A DNA stretch of 64,000 bases from Cristatella mucedo (Eukaryota > Bryozoa > Phylactolaemata > Cristatellidae), in assembly GCA_009760855.2 (NCBI GenBank), contig WPIO01000003.1, forward strand, positions 469,001 through 533,000, in the 5' to 3' direction. This document shows positions 56,541-64,000 of this stretch, piece after piece (the stretch's first letter is position 1; every line of letters begins with the position of its first letter). Under the pieces are notes generated by a model. That model did no database searches. It was not told where the DNA came from and saw only the letters and a program-made list of their open reading frames with translations. A program made the translations under genes and the position numbers.

Positions 56541-57187
56541 GAATGAAGCAGAACAAGATAAACTTCCCAAGAGGGAGAAGAGATGCTTGAGCAAACGAAG
56601 CCAAATGAGGGTTACAGCCTGGTGCCAGCTTGCCCCCCACTGTTTGCCATACTTTAGCCCAGAGAATTGTGATGGGGGTGATCGGCTCGTGAAATGCAGC
56701 TTCAGTTACAAGAAAAACTGCCACGTCATTAATGTGGCGTAGGTCAACTACCTCCTACCTGATCGCCGGATGTGGGTGGCTGCAGGCTGAGAGAGGATGT
56801 CTCAGGCCAGTTAGGCTTCGCATGAGGCAAAAGATCCCAATCTCTTCGCTATCTTTTGTTCTGAATTTGTTGCTGTGAATGACTTGCCAGATTACAAGGG
56901 CTCCCGGAGGTGAGGGTGGGTAGGGGGAGGTACCACGGGTTGGAAAATGAACTGAGTTGGCAGGGAAATGCTGGTCATGCTTTGTTTGCACAGAATGCAG
57001 CACTCAGTGTTCACTAGATGTCAATCAGAATTGGTGCCGAGCTCATGCCGAGCTGGCACCATAGCATGGCTATGCCTGGAGAGCGCTGCATCTGTGCTGT
57101 AACCGAAGGCCAGATTCCGGTCTTGCCACTTCTAGGCTCAGAGGCTACTCTCAAAGGCTTCGTTAACGCTTAGCATCTGCTTCAAAG

Positions 57188-57355
57188 GTCAGCTGTGATG
57201 GCACACTAGGTGAGGCAGTTGCTTTTCACGACCTCGGTCCCGAGGTCGTGGGTTCGAATCGTACGGTGGGCAATCCTTTATTGCCACTGCAACCGGTGGT
57301 GGTAACCATAAAGGCTCTTCTGTTGCTATACAAAAGAGGCTGGTAAATCAGCTGA
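57188..57355 (+). mobile_element. SINE-A copy
   Basis: Box A region GTGATGGCACACTAGGTGAGG, box B GGTCGTGGGTTCGAATCG, body GGTGGTGGTAACCATAAAGG and 3' end GAGGCTGGTAAATCAGCT. Confidence 0.88.
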
Positions 57356-57814
57356 TATTTTCTTGAGCTAAAGGACTGGGTAAGCTTGTCACCTGCTGGG
57401 CTGGTTTCATTTCCTGAATGGGCCAGTATCTGTGGGCAGCCACAAGGGACCCGGTGTCCGAGTAGCGGAGCAGTTTATAGTCGTTCCTAGGTTTTGGTAG
57501 GCCAGAGGTAGCTCATTGGTAGGTGTGCTAACGACATCAGATGCCAAAGTAACCTCTGTAATTTTGGGCACACGTAGCAGGCTAGTAATGTAAATGGGTA
57601 CGTAAATACCAAGCAAACGGAATTCAAAGAGAAATCCATGTATTGCTTCAAAGGGCTATTAACTTTAATTCAGGCACAGAGTCTCAAACGACCAGCAATT
57701 CCCTCGTGAAATCTACGCTTTCTACCCGCCGGCTTTGCTTTGGCTGGGCGAGTCGTGTCTAGTAATAGATAATTTACAAAAGAGAGCGATGGGAGTGGGA
57801 GATGTGCGTAAATA

Positions 57815-58138
57815 TTGCAGACAGCAGTGAGAACAACGATCGACGGAGGAAGTCTGCAGGCGTGCACTGCCAACAGAAGCATCACGCACGCGCCGAACTC
57901 AACTACAGGAGGAACAAACTGGAGGAGGAGAAGAAGGACCCAAGAGAGGCACAGACTGTCAAAGCTCAGCGAACGCCGCCCTTTTTATGACGATCGCCAG
58001 GACTTACTTTACCACTCTCGTGTGCACTGGCTAAGTTTGGGCAAGGTCTTTCAAAGAGTGTGGGAGCTGGAGGAGGAGATTGCTGCATTTTTGGAGTTAA
58101 TCGGGAGATCGATCCGACGAATTTTCCGAGCTAAGTGA
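57815..58138 (+). pseudogene. hAT (Charlie/ZBED-like) transposase fragment
   Basis: The C-terminal half of a 107-codon frame contains HSRVHWLSLGKVFQRVWELE followed by EEIAAFLEL (about 58014-58090). This matches the VRWLSRGKVLxRVFELRxEI block of Charlie-group hAT transposases and the host genes derived from them (ZBED5, GTF2IRD2, SCAND3, EPM2AIP1). The rest of the catalytic domain, including the C-terminal hATC dimerisation region, is absent, so this is a remnant. Confidence 0.65.
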
Positions 58139-58204
58139 CAGGAACTGGCTTTGTGACTTTTCGTTTTGCTGTGGACATAATTTCGCACATGAATAAACAG
58201 TACA

Positions 58205-58268
58205 AAGAGATTTAAGACATGTGGATGTGAGCACCTCAGACCTAGGTCGTGGGTTCGAGTCCTCATGG
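58205..58268 (+). mobile_element. tRNA-like SINE head fragment
   Basis: CCTAGGTCGTGGGTTCGAGT matches the box B block of SINE-A (compare 18750). No body follows. Confidence 0.5.
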
Positions 58269-59080
58269 ACTGATGCACAAGCTGACAGAGGCGCAGGCTT
58301 TTGCTGCAATGTGAGACTGGAATTTCGCGTGATTTTTCACGGGCCTAAGTTAAGTGTTTGGAAATTAAGTGTATCCACTCAACTATATTTGCAGGAAATA
58401 CCTTATACTGCGATGCATACTTATCATGTTAAAAGTTTACAAAATAATCTGCCGCACTCCTGTATTTAGATTGCACGGCAGCAAGGGCGTGCCCCCCCCC
58501 CATAGTGGGCCACTACCTTACAGGGGGCGGGCCCTACTCGGTAATGAAAGCTGGCTAGAGCAAGGGAATGTAAGGGAATGTTTTTTGAATGCTGCTGAGG
58601 ATCCAGTCGGGCTTTCGTCATGCTGGTGGGGCTGCCATTTACCTTTTGACATCCGGGTGTCTGGCCAAATCTTAGTGCAAGCTCGAACCAGGCAAATGCT
58701 AGTTACTTCTTGCTTGTGAAAAGTTAGCTTCTGAGCGATAGGTGGATGTAATGTGTTAGCTCTAGCTGGAATTAGGCTAGCAGGGTGGGGGAATCGACTC
58801 TGTAAGCCAGAGGGGGGGGGGGCAATTTGGTAAATGGCTAATGGCACTGTCCCTCCCCCAAGACTGACCTTCACGTTTTGTGGGCACCTTTGGGATCACT
58901 CTGTCCAGTTGTCGCTAGGCCAGATGGCGAGATTGCACGTGTACAGAATCTTGTATTGAACGCTGTCGTGTGGTGCATGACCAGGATGGAGGCAAGCTTG
59001 ATGGTTGCTAGCATTAAATATTGCCTCTGGTTTTTTCTCTCTTTTTTCCAGGCTACGTAACCATCTTGGCATGCGTGCCG
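58269..59080. other. No supported gene; poly-C/poly-G runs
   Basis: Homopolymer runs at about 58489-58499 (C) and 58812-58821 (G). The 58480-58870 stretch resembles decayed DNA-transposon sequence but I cannot define its ends. Confidence 0.3.
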
Positions 59081-59081
59081 A

Positions 59082-59294
59082 GTGATGCAGCAAGGAGCCG
59101 AGACTGGCCTGCAAGCCGAGGAGGAGGCAGCTACCCCAGCTACCCAGGACGAGCTGCAGCTACTCGCAAAGCTGGAGGCTGCCAACAGGTTGTGCCCAGT
59201 TTCCTCCCGCCTCCCCCTCCAGCCTCCCAGGCTGCTCATCTTCAGCACTCATCAGCTGCTCGAGGGGCAGCCGATGACTGATTCTGCTAGCTAG
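59082..59294 (+). CDS. Uncertain exon-like ORF
   Basis: A pyrimidine-rich tract ending TTTTTTCCAG at about 59042-59051 is a strong candidate splice acceptor. Shortly after it a frame encodes an acidic, helix-prone segment (ETGLQAEEEAATPATQDELQ followed by LLAKLEAANR). The frame entered directly from that acceptor meets a stop, so either translation starts at ATG 59082 or splicing uses a later AG (GATGCAG, about 59090). No family recognised. Confidence 0.2.
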   Translation: MMQQGAETGLQAEEEAATPATQDELQLLAKLEAANRLCPVSSRLPLQPPRLLIFSTHQLLEGQPMTDSAS

Positions 59295-59792
59295 CGATTG
59301 GCACAGCCACTGCCCCTCTTGACTGTTGCATTGTCTGCTGTGTGGCTGTAACCATGTTGCCGCTGACCTTGCCGATGTGTACCTAGAAATAAGCTAGGCC
59401 AGTGCCAGACTTTGACCTTGCATTGAGCCAGCCACTGAAAGGGCACCAAAAGGGTTGCCTGGTGGCTTCTGATGCCACCCACCACAGGCATGTCGCACCC
59501 CTTTGGGTCGGGCCAACAGGCTTGAACTCTCCAGTCACTGCTGCTGTGCCGCGGTGCATCCCTAGTACTGTGTCTCGGTGCATGGTTCGTGCTGGCAACT
59601 TATGTAGGACTATCAGTAGCATACTTGCTATTTACAGAGCTGTGTTTGTGGTGAATCAATTCCCATTTGCTATTCAGTTACATCAGTCACTGAATCTGTA
59701 TGCTTGTGAATCTTGTCTACTTCTGTCTATGTCTCTTTGGCTGTCTGCCTCTGTAAAAAGTAAAGGTTAGCTGATTCAGTTTCTCTTCTACC

Positions 59793-61180
59793 GTTTCTAT
59801 CAAAGACACAGGAACGAGTCTTGGCAGACATGCTGAGCTCATATATTGAAAGTTCAAACCTTGCTAGTAAGTTCCAGACTGGTTTTAGAGCTAATCACTC
59901 CACAGAGTCGGCATTGCTTTGGGTGTATAACGACCTACTTAGGAATGCAGACTTGGGTAAAGTATCTCTGCTTGTTTGCTCGATCTTTCGGCAGCTTTTG
60001 TTACTATCGATCACCAAATCCTTCTTGACCTCGTCTCATCTCATCATCATTATCACCCCGGGCATCCCTGGCACTGCATTGCAATGGTTCAGGTCCTGTC
60101 TCAGTGGGAGACATTCCAGAGTATTGATATGAATGGACAAAGATCATCCGACGAACCTCTGAAATATGGGGCACCTCAGGGCTCTGTGCTCAGTCCCACT
60201 CTTTTCACGGTTTATTTTCTTCCTCTTGACGATGTGATTGCCAAGCCCAATCTGGGCTTTCACTTCTATGCGGATGACACTCAGTTGTACCTTTGCTTTG
60301 ATGCCTCCCAGCTTTCGAGCACCCCGAATTCTCTCAAATCCTTTGCTGCATGTATTGATAACATCTGCACATGGGTGGCAGCAAATTTTCTTGTATTAAA
60401 TGATGATAAAACTAACTTACTAGTTATGGGCAAACGAAGTCTTATTCAGAAATTGGAAAAGCTGACGCTGAAAATCGGCTCTGCCAGCATATCTCCTGTA
60501 GAATCTGTACGAAAGCGAAGTGTCATGTTTCAAAGTGACCTTTCATTAGACGACCACTGCAGCTCCCAGTCAAGTCTGCCTACTTTCAGCTACAAAACAT
60601 TGCTAAAATTGGGGCTTGTTTAGATAGGGATACCGAATCTAAATTGGTCCATGCGTTTTTGACATCCTTGACAGTCTTGACTTCTGTAACTCACTGCTTG
60701 CTGGTCTACTGGTTTGTTCAATCAGGCGCTTACAGCATGTGCAAAACTCTGCAGCTAGGCTTGTCTGTCGTGAGTGTTGCAGTTGCCACATCACACCACT
60801 TCTCGCCGACCTGCACTGACACCCAGTCAAGCAACGCATAAACCGTAAGGTTCTGTCACTCAGTTTTTGGTCCCTTCATTCTTTGGCTCCAGCCTACCTA
60901 TCAGATGTGCTCCCCCACCAAGCTAAGCATCGTGCTATCAGCTTTTCGGAATCTAATTGTTTACCTATACTTCTTACAAACCTCAAATCCTTTGGAGACC
61001 GTGCCTTTAGTTCGTATGCTCCCAAAGCCTTGAACTCACTCGCGACTTGCATCACGACATCTCCTGACTACCACTAGCCATTCGATCGTGCTTCCTTTGC
61101 AGCAAATGTAAAGTGCCTAGAAAGAGTTTGAGTTCTCTGAGGGCACTTTAGCAAATATATTTATTATTATTATTATTATA
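59793..61180 (+). mobile_element. LINE family A, most complete RT copy
   Basis: Runs from the N-terminal RT block (ADMLSSYIESSNLASKFQTG) through LSAAFVTIDHQILLDL, SLAPxQGSVLSP-type and FHFYADDTQLYL blocks to the post-RT domain ([20 protein letters not shown]) and the 3' signature with (ATT)n at about 61158-61180. The active-site YADD is intact in the 215-codon frame 59976-60623, but frameshifts lie before it (about 59980) and after it (about 60570). 5'-truncated: no ORF1 or endonuclease domain. Confidence 0.92.
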
Positions 61181-61290
61181 TTTGTATAGCAGGCAGAAGA
61201 GCCGTAGTGGCTATCACTCCTGCTTGCAGTGGGCAACAAGGAATAGCCTGCTGTAGAACTCGAACCCTTGACCCCTAGGCTAAGGCCCAT
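61181..61290 (-). mobile_element. SINE-A-like copy, tail to tail with the LINE
   Basis: Minus strand: GGGTTCGAGTTCTACAGCAG (box B), the GCAAGCAGGAGTGATAGCCA body and the GGCTCTTCTGCCTGCTATAC end. Its A/T tail merges with the (ATT)n tail of the LINE on its left. Confidence 0.7.
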
Positions 61291-62069
61291 GTTGTCTCGG
61301 TCTGTCTGTCTCTGTCTGTTTCTCTGTCTTTCTCTGCTTGTTTTTCTCTGTCTGCCTGTCTATGTCTCACTCAAAGAGCCAGTTTCTGTGGATCATCTTC
61401 ACTTCAGCTTTTTTTTTGCCCTATGCTCACATGTTGCTGCTGGCATTGTGTGTGACTGATGTGACTGTGAGTGCAAAGGAGCTGGGGTTGTAAATACTGA
61501 CACCTAGCAACTCTGTAGCTAACGACCAGGCAGGCTGATTTGCTTCATGCACTTGCACATAGTACCTGAGGTTGTGCACATGCTTGTGTATGTTGTGCAT
61601 CATTTGTGGGCCCCATGAGTCGATCAAAGGATCATCTGCTGTCTGAATTACAGTACCTCTTTTATTGGAGCTGGCCTTCAAACAGGGTTTTTCTGGCCTA
61701 GCCTACCCAGTGCAGCTATGGTGGCCAGCTGTGTGTTGGATGTCTGGCTTTTAAGATGCACTGATGTTGTTAGTTACATGAGCTCAGCTGTGTGAGCTCT
61801 CTTGTGGTTTGCATGTTTGCATAGCAAGAGCCTATCGCTAGTACTTGCATAATTTGCAGGCTTATCTTACAGAAACAGTGGTTGTAATGGGGGCCTATGT
61901 TATCCACAGGACAAACATTCGCTCGTTAGACTAATGTCTATCGAAATGCATGAGGTCACTCGACAAACCCGAGGGGTCCGTTTAGAGTGATTGCTGTAAC
62001 CACGATGGCAAAAAGGGTCTGGGGTAGTCAATACTTTAATATCTGCTTGCATCTAGAAATTGTAGACTG

Positions 62070-62073
<4 letters not shown>
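61291..62073. other. No supported features
   Basis: TCTG/TCTC-rich start (about 61295-61370), then unique sequence with short ORFs. Confidence 0.35.

Positions 62074-62153
<80 letters not shown>
62074..62153 (+). repeat. (GA)n microsatellite
   Basis: About 39 GA steps. The Arg-Glu repeat ORF across it is an artefact. Confidence 0.97.
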
Positions 62154-62156
<3 letters not shown>

Positions 62157-62834
62157 CCACCAAGATATTTGGGGAATCATTTCTTTGAGGGGCAAATCAA
62201 ATCGCCATGGTTTGTGTGACTACTTCCATCGGAGCTTACAAACAAGAGCAGGAGTAGCTGCCATCCTCAGTGGCTGAGCAGCTGGGACCGTCTGCTTGCG
62301 GCATTGGCAGTGCAGGTATTAGCTAGCTAAAAGAAAAAGGTACGTTAGAGCTGGGACCCATCAGTGGATCAGGTGGCTTCAAATTCTCACTAAAAGCTGG
62401 GTCAGCAGCTGACATTGTCTGTTCCGTAGCATGGGTAGAATTATGGATTTGGTAACATGGGGCAGCCGAGACTTAAAGCTATTGCTGGCGTCTGATAGCA
62501 TCCATCGATCACCATTTGTTGTTTATGAGTAGCTGTGAGCTCTTCTGAGCCTGGAGTTCCAAATGCCACATGCCTTCCTTCTTCTGGGTAATGTTCTGCT
62601 TGTGAATGCTATAGGAATGATGAGCAATGACATTTGTTGTATGTATTCTATATATTATACAATTTATTTTACATGCTGTGACTCCTTCCTAGCAGCCGGA
62701 TCTTCTCTGCTCCTGTCATAACCATGGCAACTAGCAAAGCTCTCGGTGACAGTCATTCCTATAATCTGTCACACTATCATTTGTCACTGAATCATATCTT
62801 AGTATCAGCTGGCACAGCTTGGTTTGAATAAGGA

Positions 62835-63008
62835 CAGTCGACTCTGCTTATAAGAATACACTTATAAGGCCGGCAAATAGGCATTCCTATATGTGCATTC
62901 CCGTAGGAGGAGTGAGATTAATAATGGGAAATACTCTGGGATAAAGAACTGCTATTCTTATAAGCGGAGTATTCCTATTTCTAATATTCTTATACTTGGA
63001 ATTGACTG
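62835..63008. mobile_element. pogo/Tigger-like miniature inverted-repeat element
   Basis: A 174-bp element. The left end CAGTCGACTCTGCTTATAAG and the reverse complement of the right end (CAGTCAATTCCAAGTATAAG) match imperfectly over about 26 bases. The CAGTYGAxTCxxxTTATAAG pattern is that of pogo/Tigger-type Tc1-mariner elements. A second TTATAAG pair inside (62866, 62958) adds to the palindrome. A TA follows the right end but is not preserved at the left. Confidence 0.65.
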
Positions 63009-63289
63009 TACTTGTCTCAAGGCCCAACGGGACTTCAGGATTGTTCACAAGCAGTAAGCCTTGTTGCCTTTTATACAGCAAAGCCGAGAAACCCGGCAGT
63101 CACAGCCTTTTCATGTGCACCTTGCTAAGAGCGTGAAGCTTGCTATTACATTAGCACCCCAAGAAAGGACATGGTACGCAGCTGTCTTGCAATGACTTGT
63201 TGAACAATGCTGATTAGGGTGGGGCTTCTCTGCTGCTTCTCTCCTGGATTCTATTAACAACCTGACACAATCAGCCTCCACGTCAGTCA

Positions 63290-63690
63290 GGGGTTCTTCT
63301 CAACAGGCCCAGCTAGGTGTCACTGGCATAGTGCTAATGTGGGCTGGATACTACCTTGGGGAGAGATTTCATTGAGTTGTTTATGTATATGGCCATCGGT
63401 CCCCCAAAGATCCCTTAAGTATAGGCTACCACCAGATTCCATCTTAGGCAGCCTTCTTAGCTGTATTTATACTCTCCCCTGGTCAATTTCATTGCCAAAC
63501 TCAATGCTGGCTTTCATTTCTTCATCCATGACTCAGCTCTATCTATCTTTTGACCTTTGTGAACCCTGCTCAGCAGCTGACTCACTTAATTTCCTTGCAG
63601 CCTTTGCTGACGTCATATTTGTTTTAATGGCCATTAAGTTCCGATGTTTGCGGTCGATAAGACCAACCTAATAGTTATGGGTAAGACTAG
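63290..63690 (+). mobile_element. LINE family A RT fragment
   Basis: The frame 63339-63671 contains SLLSCIYTLPWSISLPNSML and SMTQLYLSFDLCEP, decayed forms of the QGSVLSP...FHFYADDTQLYL region; the catalytic Asp pair is lost. It continues into the thumb region with breaks and ends at about 63690. Confidence 0.7.
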
Positions 63691-64000
63691 TGTCTTGCAT
63701 ATAATATTTCAATAATACAAGTGCATTTAGGGACTTGCCTGAGAGACTCGATCTTACTTTTGTACTGAAGTTCGTACACACCGAAAAAGCTCTTTCAATA
63801 TCCGTTGATATCCGTTTAATGGATAGAATTGCGTTGTACAATTTCTGGAGATTTTCAGTCAGCTGGCCAGAGTTCCTGAAAATCATGAATCTGGATTTGA
63901 GCCATTTGAAACTGGCTTGCCCACCCCTCCGTCTGCAATTAAGGATCCATCTTTTTGAAGCATCAACTTAAATTCCTTTTAAAGAAACGATTTCACACTT
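63691..64000. other. No supported features
   Basis: A 78-codon ORF (63735-63971) without recognised motif reaches nearly to the window end. Confidence 0.3.

Noticed and set aside
56254-56724. Leu-Ser repeat ORFs of 100-156 codons
   Set aside because: Produced by the (GA)n tract at 56451-56537; flanking residues show no domain.
61987-62277. 96-codon ORF with Arg-Glu repeats
   Set aside because: Again the (GA)n tract; no homologous flanks.

Overview
This is nuclear DNA from an animal, most probably an invertebrate. Evidence: two spliced protein-coding genes with GT-AG introns of 1.2-5.6 kb, a eukaryotic tRNA gene with internal A and B boxes and a T4 terminator, many truncated CR1/L2-type LINE copies, tRNA-headed SINEs, hAT and pogo-like miniature elements, and long (GA)n, (CA)n and (ATT)n microsatellites. 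I see no operons, bacterial ribosome binding sites or long uninterrupted ORFs. The phylum cannot be fixed from the sequence alone.

Genes. Two complete genes can be rebuilt exactly, both on the minus strand. POLE3 (about 23.86-30.87 kb) has four coding exons that join in frame to a 154-residue histone-fold protein, the small subunit of DNA polymerase epsilon and of CHRAC-type remodelers. PIN1 (about 44.26-54.77 kb) has three coding exons that join in frame to a 157-residue WW plus parvulin prolyl isomerase. An intact tRNA-Asp(GTC) lies at 4493-4564. The two proteins act in different processes (replication/chromatin and phospho-dependent prolyl isomerisation), so nothing here suggests a joint function. 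Weaker ORFs at 11.6-12.1, 18.1-18.4, 48.7-49.1, 55.3-55.7 and 59.1-59.3 kb are reported as uncertain.

Repeats by region. 0-12 kb: LINE family A remnants, SINEs, two pairs of dispersed direct repeats and the tRNA. 12-20 kb: mostly AT-rich unique sequence. 20-36 kb: POLE3 with LINE and SINE debris in and around its introns, a SPIN/URR1-like hAT miniature element at 32.2 kb, and a dense stack of LINE copies at 32.6-35.5 kb. 36.3-42.4 kb: a large inverted-repeat (foldback-like) structure whose arms face each other and enclose degenerate modules of about 155 bp in opposite orientations. 42.7-54.8 kb: LINE family B debris, then PIN1 with LINE-packed introns. 55-64 kb: a hAT transposase fragment, SINEs, the most complete LINE A reverse transcriptase (59.8-61.2 kb), a (GA)n tract and a pogo-like miniature element.

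The most notable items are the foldback-like structure, the hAT miniature element resembling families known from vertebrates (a possible horizontal-transfer signal), a SINE carrying the 3' tail of the local LINE, and a (CT)n microsatellite that appears to have grown inside a LINE reverse-transcriptase reading frame.
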